A stretch of 64,000 nt of DNA, taken from NCBI RefSeq assembly GCF_005217605.1, contig NZ_SZPX01000004.1, positions 176,295 to 240,294 on the forward strand, given 5' to 3'. How positions within the stretch are numbered: position 1 is the first letter of the stretch; each line of letters starts with the position of its first letter. Origin of the DNA: Sulfurimonas crateris. GTDB lineage: Bacteria > Campylobacterota > Campylobacteria > Campylobacterales > Sulfurimonadaceae. Position numbers and translations under genes: made by a program. Shown one piece after another: positions 16,960 through 25,880 of this stretch. Below the pieces are notes generated by a model. The model worked only from the letters and a program-made list of their open reading frames with translations, did not search any database and was not told the DNA's origin.

Positions 16960-18537
16960 ATGAAACTTATAAAAACAACGATGTACTCAACTCTTCTAAC
17001 GGTTCTATTGTCAACCAATATCATGGCTGATTGTTCATATGAGCTCTTTAGTATTAGTTCAACAAAAAACACTAAGATAATTGATTTCATAGAGCAACTT
17101 AGTGATGAATGTGAATTTAGTATCATAGTAACTGATCCAAATGCACAGAAGTTTTTGGACAGCAACCTAAACAAGACAAATCTAAATAACTTAACTATCA
17201 ATGAAGTTTTAGATCTTGTACTAAAAGAGAATAACCTCACTTATTCTCTAGAGAACAATATTTTAAGGGTTTCATATCTTGAAACCAAAATGTTCAATAT
17301 TGACTATATCTTGTCACAAAGAAAAAGTGAGTCTAAAACAAATATCACTCTCTCTTCTGAGGGTGCTGGAACGACAACTACGACTGGAACATCAGCCACT
17401 GCTACTGATGAAATAGGTGGTGGAGGTGCCGGTAAATCAGGCATGAAGATTGACAGTTCTGATGAAGTTGTATTCTGGCATCAGCTGGATTTGGAGTTTC
17501 AAGAAGTTCTAAACAGACCACAAGATGTATATACAGCACAACTGCCTATTATAAATAAAAATGCGGGTATTATTACCGTTACTGCTACAGTTAAACAGAT
17601 GGAGAGATTTGAGAAGTATCTTAAAAAACTCCAAGATAAAGTACAGCTTCAAGTTCTAATAGACGTTCAGCTTCTCTCAGTTACGCTTAGTGATGGCAAA
17701 ACAACCGGTGTTGACTGGTCTCAGCTCTATAAGCTTCAAGACATAGATCTTAGTATAGATAAACTGTTTCACAAAAATGTCTCAGAATTTGAAGATAACA
17801 AAATCACCACAGCTATTGCCGGTGGTGGGGCTGCTGAAAATTCACATTTAATAAAAATAAGTGCAAGTGGAAACTTAAACGAGGTTATAAAATTTCTTAA
17901 AACTCAGGGTGATGTAACTTCTATCTCAAACCCAAAAGTTTTAACACTAAATAATCAAGCGGCACTTATAACAGCTGGAACAGAGTACTTCTATAAAATT
18001 ATAAGTACGGAGACTCTCTCTGGCACTACAAGCGGAACTCAAAGTACAAGTGAAGATCTTCAGTCTGTTTTCGCCGGTGTTTTGCTCGATATAACACCTG
18101 AAATTTCCGATGACGATATGATTACACTAAAGATTAATCCGTCTCTATCTGAAACGGCTTCGGACATATCTCTTGTTGAATCAGCAGATAGAACTATGCC
18201 GCCTGACCTTCGTCGCCGTCAACTCTCTTCAGTTGTAACTATAAAAGACGGAAGTCGTATAATTTTAGGTGGCTTGATCAATACCAGCAATAATGTTTAC
18301 ATGAATAAAGTTCCTATCTTAGGTGATATTCCAATCTTAAACTACCTGTTTAAATATGAAAACAGACAAAAGATTACTCAAGAACTTGTTATCGTCATTG
18401 AGCCTCATATTATTCGTAAGGATGACAAAGGTTTATCTTTATCAAACTTAGGATACGAAGGATTGTCAGAGAACATCATGCTTAACACAAAAGAAGCGAT
18501 TTCTGTTACAACGAATAGTATAAGAGAGGAAGATTGA
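16960..18537 (+). CDS. mshL: secretin (MshL/PilQ family)
   Basis: This 525-residue outer-membrane secretin has a signal peptide (about 1-24). An N-terminal STN domain contains LTINEVLDLVLKENNLTYSLE. An N0/N1-type segment and a Gly/Thr linker (about 125-155) follow. The C-terminal secretin domain (about 310-500) shows the LSSVVTIKDGSRIILGGLI motif and the closing PILGDIPILNYLFK segment. It would form the outer-membrane pore through which a pilus or pseudopilus passes. Its TGA overlaps the TTG start of the next gene. Confidence 0.92.
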   Translation: MKLIKTTMYSTLLTVLLSTNIMADCSYELFSISSTKNTKIIDFIEQLSDECEFSIIVTDPNAQKFLDSNLNKTNLNNLTINEVLDLVLKENNLTYSLENNILRVSYLETKMFNIDYILSQRKSESKTNITLSSEGAGTTTTTGTSATATDEIGGGGAGKSGMKIDSSDEVVFWHQLDLEFQEVLNRPQDVYTAQLPIINKNAGIITVTATVKQMERFEKYLKKLQDKVQLQVLIDVQLLSVTLSDGKTTGVDWSQLYKLQDIDLSIDKLFHKNVSEFEDNKITTAIAGGGAAENSHLIKISASGNLNEVIKFLKTQGDVTSISNPKVLTLNNQAALITAGTEYFYKIISTETLSGTTSGTQSTSEDLQSVFAGVLLDITPEISDDDMITLKINPSLSETASDISLVESADRTMPPDLRRRQLSSVVTIKDGSRIILGGLINTSNNVYMNKVPILGDIPILNYLFKYENRQKITQELVIVIEPHIIRKDDKGLSLSNLGYEGLSENIMLNTKEAISVTTNSIREED

Positions 18538-19349
18538 AACCTGGTATCTATGAAAACTCAAGGGATGTTTTTTTAGATACGGTTAATGTCAAAGACTACA
18601 TCCAGCTTGAGAAAGTCTCTATGATTTACCAAGCCCTAAGAGACTCTATAGAGAAGCCCTTAAAAATGGTTCTTCTATACGGTAAGCCGGGAACAGGTAA
18701 GAGCATGTTTTTATCAAAACTGTATGAAGATGTTGCTTCTACACAAAAAGCTTATCTCTACAAAACTCCCATTCTAGATGAGAGTGAGTTTTTTAAAACT
18801 CTTGCTCAAGATCTATATGCAATAAAATATGATGACGAACTGAATTTTACGCAATTTATGAAGGTTGTAGAAAATAGAGAACTTATTGAAGCAATTGTCC
18901 CTGTCATAATGCTTGATGAGGCTCAACTCTACACTACGGCAATGATGGAAAAAATCAGACTTTTATCAGATACAAGAAAAGTAAAATTTGTAATCGCCCT
19001 TCATAAAACTGAAAAAGAGGATATTATTGCAAAAGAGCATTTCCAAACTAGAATTTGGGAGAGCATAAAACTTGAAAACGCCTCCCCAGTAGAGCTTAAA
19101 ATATACATCCAAAAAAAACTTATGAAAGTAAATTGTATCGATACAGCAAGCATGTTTGTACCGAAATCAATTAATCTTATTCACAAATTAACAGATGGAA
19201 ATTATAGGGATACAAATAAATTGGTATACACTCTCTTTGATATATATCACTATTACGCACAAAACAGTCCAAAAAAGATAAAAGGAAATGAGATTTCAAA
19301 AAAAATAATTGAGATGGCTGCAATTCACACAGGATTAATAAATGCTTAA
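18534..19349 (+). CDS. mshM: MshM/ExeA-like AAA ATPase
   Basis: This 271-residue cytoplasmic ATPase has Walker A GKPGTGKS (50-57) and Walker B VIMLDEA (124-130), as in the GspA/ExeA/MshM family. ExeA helps place the secretin through the cell wall; unlike it, this protein has no transmembrane or peptidoglycan-binding part. The TTG start overlaps the secretin TGA, with a GAGAGGAAG site upstream. The gene overlaps the next by 8 bases. Its position after the secretin is as in the Vibrio MSHA locus. Confidence 0.85.
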   Translation: MKPGIYENSRDVFLDTVNVKDYIQLEKVSMIYQALRDSIEKPLKMVLLYGKPGTGKSMFLSKLYEDVASTQKAYLYKTPILDESEFFKTLAQDLYAIKYDDELNFTQFMKVVENRELIEAIVPVIMLDEAQLYTTAMMEKIRLLSDTRKVKFVIALHKTEKEDIIAKEHFQTRIWESIKLENASPVELKIYIQKKLMKVNCIDTASMFVPKSINLIHKLTDGNYRDTNKLVYTLFDIYHYYAQNSPKKIKGNEISKKIIEMAAIHTGLINA

Positions 19350-20202
19350 TGTTGACGAGCTAGAAAGCAAACATAAAAAATATAAACTTAAATCATATAC
19401 TCCATACTTTGCAATTTTTTTAGGCGTTAGCGCTGCTATTTTGTCAATATCTTTTTTTCTTCTCTATGATTTTAATTCAAAAAAAGAGACAAAAAAAGAG
19501 CTTATCGCTCAAAAAATCCAAAACTACAATGAAGAGAAAAAAGCGGATATAGTAATCGAAAACAAAAATGAACTCCTTGAGCAAAATACTTCTACAGCTA
19601 TTATGTCTGAAGATGAAAAAGAAGAAGAGCCAATGGCTCTAGAGAGAGAGAAGAAAGTTCAGCTATCGCCGTCTCTAAACTTCATAAAAAGAATTGAGTC
19701 TGAGACACCGGTATACAAAAAAGAGCATAGCGTTAAAACTGCTGCTGTAGAAACTAAAGTTGAAAAACCTATTGAAAAAAGCATCGAAAATAAAAAAGAA
19801 GAGGTATCCCTGCCTGTTGTTGAAGAGGTAAAGGAGTCTATTGCTCTAGTGCAAAAACCTACAGCAAACACAAGCACTATAGATATAACAAGAAGAGATG
19901 TCGAAGAGGACATTAAACATGTAATCAAAAGATTTAATGTTAATCACAACCCTGCTTTAAGTCTGTTTGTCGCAGTAAAATATTATCAATTAGAAAACTA
20001 TGAACAAGCATACAACTATGCTCTGGCAACAAATGAATTAAACAACAATATAGAAGCAAGTTGGATTATTTTTTCAAAATCACTTGTTAAGCTCGGTAAA
20101 AAAGAGATGGCGATTGAGACACTAAAGAAATATATAAAGCACTCGGATTCATCACAGGCTAGACAGCTCTTGGATGAGATCTTATCAGGGAAATTTAAAT
20201 GA
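19342..20202 (+). CDS. mshN: MshN-like TPR protein
   Basis: This 286-residue protein has a short cytoplasmic N-terminus, one transmembrane segment (about 24-44) and a long charged, probably extended linker (about 45-195). The C-terminal TPR-like helices (about 200-286) contain YYQLENYEQAYNYALATNEL. Topology and place match MshN, which binds in the periplasm to the secretin side. It overlaps the previous gene by 8 bases and the next by 4. Confidence 0.7.
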   Translation: MLNVDELESKHKKYKLKSYTPYFAIFLGVSAAILSISFFLLYDFNSKKETKKELIAQKIQNYNEEKKADIVIENKNELLEQNTSTAIMSEDEKEEEPMALEREKKVQLSPSLNFIKRIESETPVYKKEHSVKTAAVETKVEKPIEKSIENKKEEVSLPVVEEVKESIALVQKPTANTSTIDITRRDVEEDIKHVIKRFNVNHNPALSLFVAVKYYQLENYEQAYNYALATNELNNNIEASWIIFSKSLVKLGKKEMAIETLKKYIKHSDSSQARQLLDEILSGKFK

Positions 20203-20744
20203 AATTACTACTACTAACAACTCTCTTAGCAATAACTCTATATGCCGATGTAAAACATAAAATGCTTGAGCTATTTCAAAACAGAGACTACAAAGAGGCA
20301 TGCACAATGGGTTTTAAAAACTTCGCGCAATACTCTAGGGATGAGGAGTATGTATCTCTGTATGGATTTTCCTGTCTTAATATTGACTATGTAGACAGAC
20401 TCTCTGTTCCAATTACCATACTGAAACTGACCCCGGAATCACGCGCAAATGCAGCATACTTTTCAATTATACTTATGCAAAAAAAACTACTCTATCATGC
20501 TCTGCTTGACAACTATGACATATCATCACTAAATCTTCCTACAACAGACTATATACTCTCAAAAGTTTTTGACTTTTATACAAAACAAGGCAAACATGAA
20601 CCAAAAGAGTTTTACATCTTTGAAGATGAAGATGATAAAAACCTAAAATATAAGCTTTATATTTTAAAAGATGGTAAAATAGATAAAATGATTATTGAAG
20701 AGTTTTATAACTCAATAAGTACAAAAAAACATATTTATTGGTAG
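20199..20744 (+). CDS. exported protein of unknown function in the pilus locus
   Basis: This 181-residue protein has a signal peptide (about 1-17, ending near LYA) followed by mostly helical sequence with short repeat-like helices (residues 20-110). The C-terminal part is Lys/Asp/Glu-rich (about 140-181). No lipobox or known motif is visible. It lies between the mshN-like and mshE genes, overlapping the former by four bases and ending nine bases before the latter. The classic Vibrio msh order has no gene here, so this is an extra component of the machine. Function not recognised. Confidence 0.7.
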   Translation: MKLLLLTTLLAITLYADVKHKMLELFQNRDYKEACTMGFKNFAQYSRDEEYVSLYGFSCLNIDYVDRLSVPITILKLTPESRANAAYFSIILMQKKLLYHALLDNYDISSLNLPTTDYILSKVFDFYTKQGKHEPKEFYIFEDEDDKNLKYKLYILKDGKIDKMIIEEFYNSISTKKHIYW

Positions 20745-20752
20745 GAGGCATT

Positions 20753-22486
20753 ATGGATAGAATTACATCTGATTTACTAGCTAATGGCTCCATCATGAAG
20801 AGCCAGGTAGACAGGCTTATAGCCAAAGGACTTGACAGCAACTTAATACTTAGAGACATAACTATCTCGGGTTTTATGACGATGGATAGACTTGTTAGAT
20901 TTATAGTCGATAAGATACAAAGCGGTGAGTATGACCTATCTATAATTGACAACTACGACTACATCCAAGAGAAAGATGTACTTCTTAAACTTGCCCAAAA
21001 ACAGAACCTGCTTTTTCTTGATTTAGACTCCATAGATATGGATTATAGACTTACTGAAAAAGTATCTCTCACGCAACTAAAAAAATATAATGCACTGCCG
21101 GTATCAGAAGATGAATTAAGCATTACGGTCGCCTTTTGCGACCCACTCGATATTGAAGCACATGAAGCAGTGCAAAGACTTTTTCCGACAAAACCTATTA
21201 AAATTGCAGTTGCAACTAAAAAACAGATTCAATCATATCTTTTTAAAGTCGAAATAAAAGATAGCGTAAAAGGACTAGTAAGAAAAATAAGAGACGAGCT
21301 CAACTCTATAAACTCCATAGATGAACAGCAAGAGGCCTCTTCCATCTTGCTCCTTATTGACGTTATTCTAAACTCTTGTATTAAAAGCCGTGCAAGTGAC
21401 GTGCATATAGAGCCTACAGAAAAAAACTGTGTTGTGCGTACAAGAATTGACGGAAAGTTGATAGAGGTATTTATTTTTGAAAAAGATATCTACCCTCCTC
21501 TTGCTTCGCGACTAAAACTATTATCAAATCTTGATATTGCAGAAAAAAGAAAGCCTCAAGATGGCCGTTTCTCTACGTTAGTAGGATCAAGAGAATATGA
21601 CTTTCGTATATCAACACTCCCTATTCTCTACGGTGAGTCTATCGTTATGAGGGTTCTTGACAAACAAAAAGCGCTTGTAAAACTTGAAGAAGCAGGTATG
21701 GATACTGAGAGCTACAATAAGTTTATAAAGGCTCTAAAAACTCCTTACGGTATTATTCTTGTTACAGGTCCTACGGGAAGTGGTAAAACTACAACTCTCT
21801 ACGGTGCGCTTAATGAGCTTAGAAACGTTGAGGACAAAGTAATAACTGTTGAGGATCCTGTTGAGTACAGGATGAACCTTATTCAGCAAGTTCAGGTAAA
21901 CCCTAAAGTAGGCTTGACATTTGCGGCGGCTCTTAGGTCTATCTTAAGACAGGATCCGGATAAGATCATGATCGGTGAGATTCGTGACTCAGAGACTTTG
22001 GAGATAGCTATTAAAGCTGCCCTTACAGGCCACTTGGTAATCTCTACACTCCATACAAACGACTCCATAAGCGCAGTTACGCGTATGGTTGACATGGGTG
22101 TACCTTCTTATCTTATCAGTGGTTCTTTAGTTGCGATACAAGCTCAAAGACTTGTAAGAAAGATATGTAAAAACTGTAAAACAGAAGAGAAGGTCTCAGC
22201 AGCAACCATAGAGGAGATAAGCCATCTGGTACCTGAAAATGCCAAATTTTATACGGGAGCCGGCTGTAAAGAGTGTAATGGAACAGGGTACATGGGAAGA
22301 GAGATGATCTGTGAAGTTTTGGTTGTTAACGAAAAAATGACATCTCTAATTGCAAAAGGTGCATCTATGGAGGCTTTACATGCCCAAGCAGTTGAAGACG
22401 GATTTGTCGGATTGTTTGAGAATGGTGTGAATAAGGCTCTAGAAGGTGTTACAAGTTTAGAAGAAATTTTAAGGGTGGCAAAATAA
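20753..22486 (+). CDS. mshE: MshE/GspE assembly ATPase
   Basis: This 577-residue cytoplasmic motor ATPase drives pilus or pseudopilus polymerisation. The N-terminal MshEN-type domain lies at about 1-160. The catalytic domain has Walker A GPTGSGKT (about 339-346), an Asp box (GEIRDSETL) and a His box with LHTNDS. A four-cysteine zinc motif (CKNC ... CKEC) lies near 455-500, as in GspE/PilB. I place the start at the ATG at 20753, behind AGGAGG at 20743-20748, rather than the TTG at 20738. Its stop overlaps the mshG start by one base. Confidence 0.94.
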   Translation: MDRITSDLLANGSIMKSQVDRLIAKGLDSNLILRDITISGFMTMDRLVRFIVDKIQSGEYDLSIIDNYDYIQEKDVLLKLAQKQNLLFLDLDSIDMDYRLTEKVSLTQLKKYNALPVSEDELSITVAFCDPLDIEAHEAVQRLFPTKPIKIAVATKKQIQSYLFKVEIKDSVKGLVRKIRDELNSINSIDEQQEASSILLLIDVILNSCIKSRASDVHIEPTEKNCVVRTRIDGKLIEVFIFEKDIYPPLASRLKLLSNLDIAEKRKPQDGRFSTLVGSREYDFRISTLPILYGESIVMRVLDKQKALVKLEEAGMDTESYNKFIKALKTPYGIILVTGPTGSGKTTTLYGALNELRNVEDKVITVEDPVEYRMNLIQQVQVNPKVGLTFAAALRSILRQDPDKIMIGEIRDSETLEIAIKAALTGHLVISTLHTNDSISAVTRMVDMGVPSYLISGSLVAIQAQRLVRKICKNCKTEEKVSAATIEEISHLVPENAKFYTGAGCKECNGTGYMGREMICEVLVVNEKMTSLIAKGASMEALHAQAVEDGFVGLFENGVNKALEGVTSLEEILRVAK

Positions 22487-23733
22487 TGAAATACTATGTA
22501 GCAACTATCCTTTCAAAGGGTAAAAAAGAGCAGATTGGACTGTACGCCGAAAATAGAAAACATGCTAACGAGCTTACAAAGCTTAAGCATGCCGGAATTA
22601 TCATTAAGATAGCAGAAGAGACTGAGCCACTGGAAGCTCAGTTTAAAAGATTTAAAACAACACTTCTTAGCAATGTTAAAAAAAGAAAAATAAAGCCAGA
22701 CTCTCTAATTGCATCCATTAGGCAGTTAGCCGTTATGACAAATGCCGGAATATCGATCTATGATTCACTAAGCGAGATCGCAAAATCTACACAAGAAGAG
22801 AATCTAAAGCTAGTCTTTAGCAAACTTGCAGAAGATATAAACTCCGGACACTCTCTTTCAAAGTCTATGGAAAATTTCCGCTTTGAGCTTGGTAATCTAA
22901 CTATTGCTATGGTTCAACTTGGCGAGAAAACCGGTAATCTTGATGATGCTCTCTACTCTCTTGCCGATATGCTAGAAGAGATACGTGCAAATATCACTAA
23001 ATTTAAAAAAGCAATGGCTTACCCGAGAAACGTTATGATTGCAATGGCTATCGCTTTTACAATTCTAATATCTTATGTTGTTCCTAATTTTAAAGATATG
23101 TTTGAAAAGTTAAATGCTGAACTGCCACTTCCTACGCTGATATTGTTAAAGTTGGAATATCTCTTTAACAATTATGGGCTCTACTTATTAGCTTCTCTGA
23201 TTATAGCTTTTGCAATATTTAAGTATCTAATCAACAACTATAAAGATATAAGGTTTGGTTGGCATCAGTTTCTTTTAAAAACTTACATTATAAAAGATAT
23301 TGTTATGTATGCGACACTAAGTCGTTTTACACTTGTTTTCTCAGAGCTAATCCGTGCAGGTATCCCGATAGCAGAAGCACTTGATACTACCATATCGATG
23401 ATCGATAACTTGCCTCTAAAAGCAAAGCTTTCATCGGTCAGGATTTCTGTGGAAAAAGGCACATCTTTAAATGAAGCTCTAGGGGATACAAAACTGTTTG
23501 AAAATATGATCATTCAGATGATTAGTGCCGGCGAAGATAGTGGTACCCTCGATACAATGATAAAAAAGGTAGCAGAGTACTATAAAATGAGATTTGATGC
23601 AATAATTGACGGGCTGAATGAGGCCATAGAGCCTATTATGCTCTTTATAATTGCTGCAATGGTTCTTCTTCTTGCTCTTGGTATATTCTTGCCGATGTGG
23701 GATATGGGTAATGCCGTACAGGGAAGAGGATAG
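22486..23733 (+). CDS. mshG: MshG/GspF inner-membrane platform protein
   Basis: This 415-residue polytopic membrane protein has two tandem T2SSF/GspF domains. Each carries the IRQLAVMTNAGISIYDSL-type or FSELIRAGIPIAEAL-type motif, and three transmembrane segments sit near 180-200, 230-250 and 385-405. It is the platform for the MshE ATPase. It is the last gene of the locus; no mshF, pilin (mshA-D) or prepilin peptidase gene follows in the window. A strong stem-loop separates it from the convergent yebC. Confidence 0.92.
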   Translation: MKYYVATILSKGKKEQIGLYAENRKHANELTKLKHAGIIIKIAEETEPLEAQFKRFKTTLLSNVKKRKIKPDSLIASIRQLAVMTNAGISIYDSLSEIAKSTQEENLKLVFSKLAEDINSGHSLSKSMENFRFELGNLTIAMVQLGEKTGNLDDALYSLADMLEEIRANITKFKKAMAYPRNVMIAMAIAFTILISYVVPNFKDMFEKLNAELPLPTLILLKLEYLFNNYGLYLLASLIIAFAIFKYLINNYKDIRFGWHQFLLKTYIIKDIVMYATLSRFTLVFSELIRAGIPIAEALDTTISMIDNLPLKAKLSSVRISVEKGTSLNEALGDTKLFENMIIQMISAGEDSGTLDTMIKKVAEYYKMRFDAIIDGLNEAIEPIMLFIIAAMVLLLALGIFLPMWDMGNAVQGRG

Positions 23734-23739
23734 AAAAAA

Positions 23740-23762
23740 GATATAGGAATTCTTCCTATATC
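23740..23762 (-). terminator. bidirectional terminator between mshG and yebC
   Basis: GATATAGGAA (23740-23749) and TTCCTATATC (23753-23762) form a perfect 10-bp stem with a 3-base loop. On the minus strand it is followed by TTTTTT, a standard intrinsic terminator for yebC; on the plus strand the T run is weak. Confidence 0.8.
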
Positions 23763-23777
23763 ATGTCTAAAATCTCA

Positions 23778-24488
23778 CTATGCCAAATTCGTAAATACTT
23801 TTTGGACATCCTCGTCATCTTCTAATCTATCCAATATCTTATCTATATCTGCTTGCTGTGCTTCGGTTATCGTAATAGGTGAGTTTGCCATTCTCTCTAG
23901 ATTTGCTTTTGTGATCTCTATGCCCATATCTTCCAGAGCACTGTTTAGTGCGCCAAAGCTTGTATAATCACCTGTAATTATAACAACTCCATCTTCTGCT
24001 TCTATCTCTTCCAAGCCTGCATCGATCAACTCAAGCTCCAACTCTTCTAAGTCCATACCATCTTTTAGAGGAAACTCGAAAAGAGCTTTTCTGTCGAACA
24101 TAAACTCCAAAGAGCCCTTTGTAAGCATCTCTCCGCCATGTTTTGTAAGTATATTTTTCACATTAGCAACTGTTCTAGTATTGTTATCGGTCATACACTC
24201 TATAAAGAGCTGCACTCCGTGCGGGGCTTTACCCTCGAAACTAACTTCAAGCATACTTGCCGTATCTTTTGCAGTTGCTCTTTTTATAGCCGCTTCAATA
24301 TTGTCTTTTGGCATATTTTCAGCTTTTGCATTCAAGATAGCCGTACGCAGCCTCGGGTTCATATCGGGATCTGTTCCGCCCTCTTTCGCCGCCATTGTAA
24401 TAATTTTTCCAAGTTTAGGGAACAGTTTTGACATTGCTCCCCATCTTTTTAGCTTTGATGCTTTTCTATACTCAAAGGCTCTTCCCAT
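23778..24488 (-). CDS. YebC/PmpR family regulator/translation factor
   Basis: This 236-residue cytoplasmic YebC-family protein (TACO1 in mitochondria) has the N-terminal signature [22 protein letters not shown]. The [15 protein letters not shown] segment, an APHGVQ-type motif and full-length domains two and three follow. Members have been described as transcription regulators and more recently as factors that relieve ribosome stalling at proline runs. It starts behind one half of a shared inverted-repeat promoter and ends at a strong terminator, so it is monocistronic. Confidence 0.95.
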   Translation of the reverse strand: MGRAFEYRKASKLKRWGAMSKLFPKLGKIITMAAKEGGTDPDMNPRLRTAILNAKAENMPKDNIEAAIKRATAKDTASMLEVSFEGKAPHGVQLFIECMTDNNTRTVANVKNILTKHGGEMLTKGSLEFMFDRKALFEFPLKDGMDLEELELELIDAGLEEIEAEDGVVIITGDYTSFGALNSALEDMGIEITKANLERMANSPITITEAQQADIDKILDRLEDDEDVQKVFTNLA

Positions 24489-24545
24489 AAATATATCCTC
24501 ATTTTAATATTATCTATTTATTATGCTTTTGCAAAATTAAAACCG

Positions 24546-24613
24546 TATTATACCAAATCCGCACTCTTAAATAGAGTTTTACATAGGCATTGATAAGCGG
24601 ATTTGGTATAATA
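24546..24613. promoter_or_regulatory. perfect 17-bp inverted repeat forming divergent promoters
   Basis: TATTATACCAAATCCGC (24546-24562) and its exact reverse complement GCGGATTTGGTATAATA (24597-24613) are separated by 34 bases. Each arm carries a TATAAT -10 box pointing outwards: complement 24547-24552 for yebC and 24607-24612 for the gene at 24641. The two genes thus have the same promoter sequence from upstream of the -10 onward. Seventeen perfect bases exceed what two -10 boxes need, so a regulator may bind both arms. Confidence 0.7.
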
Positions 24614-24640
24614 GCGCACTAGATTATTCAAGGTATTTAA

Positions 24641-25132
24641 ATGCAGCTTGCCTCTAAGATCAAACACTATCTATTTAATGCTTTTCGTGAACTCTTCGTA
24701 TACAATCACAGCTCTCTTGAGTTTCGTGCCAAACTTTTTGCTCTACTACTTAGTGCAAATGAAAATATAAAAGCAGACGACTTCTTAATTATTAAAAAAA
24801 TCGGTATGAATATATATAAGAATGATGATGAGAGAGCAAATCTTCTGATGTTAAATACTAAAGAGCTTGTAAATAAAGTAAAGGAAAATAACGGTTTAGA
24901 CATAGATACTCTAGTCTCCAGCATACAAAAGGAGCTAAAGCTAATGCCAAGATATGCCAAAAAAATAGATATTGACTCACTTAGAGAGCTTCTTTTGCTC
25001 TCACACGACAGAGACACCATCTCATACCAAGAGAATATGATAGAGTTTCTGCAAAAAACAAAAGAAGATACACTTCATGAAAGAAAATCACAAATCGCAA
25101 AAGATGAAGAGAAGATAGAGTCTAAGTATTAA
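24641..25132 (+). CDS. TerB-like helical protein of unknown function
   Basis: This 163-residue cytoplasmic, all-helical, charged protein has no signal peptide. The pattern of an early acidic loop (SANENIKADDF, about 44-54) and a second one (DRDTISYQEN, about 124-133) resembles the paired acidic loops of TerB-type domains. This is by eye and not certain. It has its own TATAAT promoter about 30 bases upstream, in the mirror repeat shared with yebC. Its 3' end overlaps the convergent ttcA-like gene by 11 bases. Confidence 0.6.
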   Translation: MQLASKIKHYLFNAFRELFVYNHSSLEFRAKLFALLLSANENIKADDFLIIKKIGMNIYKNDDERANLLMLNTKELVNKVKENNGLDIDTLVSSIQKELKLMPRYAKKIDIDSLRELLLLSHDRDTISYQENMIEFLQKTKEDTLHERKSQIAKDEEKIESKY

Positions 25133-25880
25133 ATCTCTCTTTATCAAAAAAAGTCTCTACAGAGATATTTTTAAATGCTGCGTTCAAGCTTGTAAAAAGT
25201 GAAGGAAACTCTTTCTCCATCTTAGAGAGCATCTCTTTTGTATTTGCTCTTGCATGTGGCATCTTAACGTCAAATCTCATTGCCGGGCAAGCTTCATCGC
25301 CGATAGTAGGTATCTCATTATCTAGCGCAAATGCCGTAAGCTGACGCTCTCTCATCTGGATTAAAGGACGTATCACTATAAGTCCGTTATCGGCTCTATA
25401 TTTTGGTGCAAGTGAGCGAAGTTGCCCGTTATAGATAAAATTCATAAAGAAACTCTCCGCTGCATCATCCATATGATGCCCAAGAGCCACTTTATTACAG
25501 CCGTGCTGCTCTGCAGCGCTATAGAGCGATCCTCTTCTCATACGTGAAAAAAAACTGCAAAACGATGAATTTTTTCTAATCTTCTCGCCTGCTAGGTCAT
25601 ATATCTGAGTATCGTGAATAGCGTGCGGTATCTCATACTCTCTGCAGTGCTCGATCAGTTTATCGAAGTTCTCTCCCATCCCGTATGAAACAGTTACCGC
25701 AATAAACTCAAACTTAAAAGGTGCACGACGTTGCTGCTCTTTTAATGCGTGAACCATTGTTAGAGAATCTTTTCCGCCGCTAAGACCTACTAAGATCTTA
25801 TCACCCTCTTCTATCAAACCGAACTCGGCATTTGTCTTTCCGAGTTTAGACATAATCTTCTTAGATATTTTTATCGACAA
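25122..25880 (-). CDS. ttcA: TtcA-family tRNA thiolation protein
   Basis: This 252-residue PP-loop ATPase has the SGGKDS motif at 34-39 and resembles TtcA, which makes 2-thiocytidine at tRNA position 32 using an Fe-S cluster. In E. coli TtcA the cluster is bound by a CxxC pair and a third cysteine. Here the first pair aligns as FCSFFSRMRRG, so the second cysteine is phenylalanine; a later single cysteine (DEACPAM) is kept. Related proteins in C. jejuni seem to share this. The TTG start at 25880 overlaps mtnN by 20 bases; an ATG at 25853 is an alternative. Confidence 0.8.
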   Translation of the reverse strand: MSIKISKKIMSKLGKTNAEFGLIEEGDKILVGLSGGKDSLTMVHALKEQQRRAPFKFEFIAVTVSYGMGENFDKLIEHCREYEIPHAIHDTQIYDLAGEKIRKNSSFCSFFSRMRRGSLYSAAEQHGCNKVALGHHMDDAAESFFMNFIYNGQLRSLAPKYRADNGLIVIRPLIQMRERQLTAFALDNEIPTIGDEACPAMRFDVKMPHARANTKEMLSKMEKEFPSLFTSLNAAFKNISVETFFDKERFNT

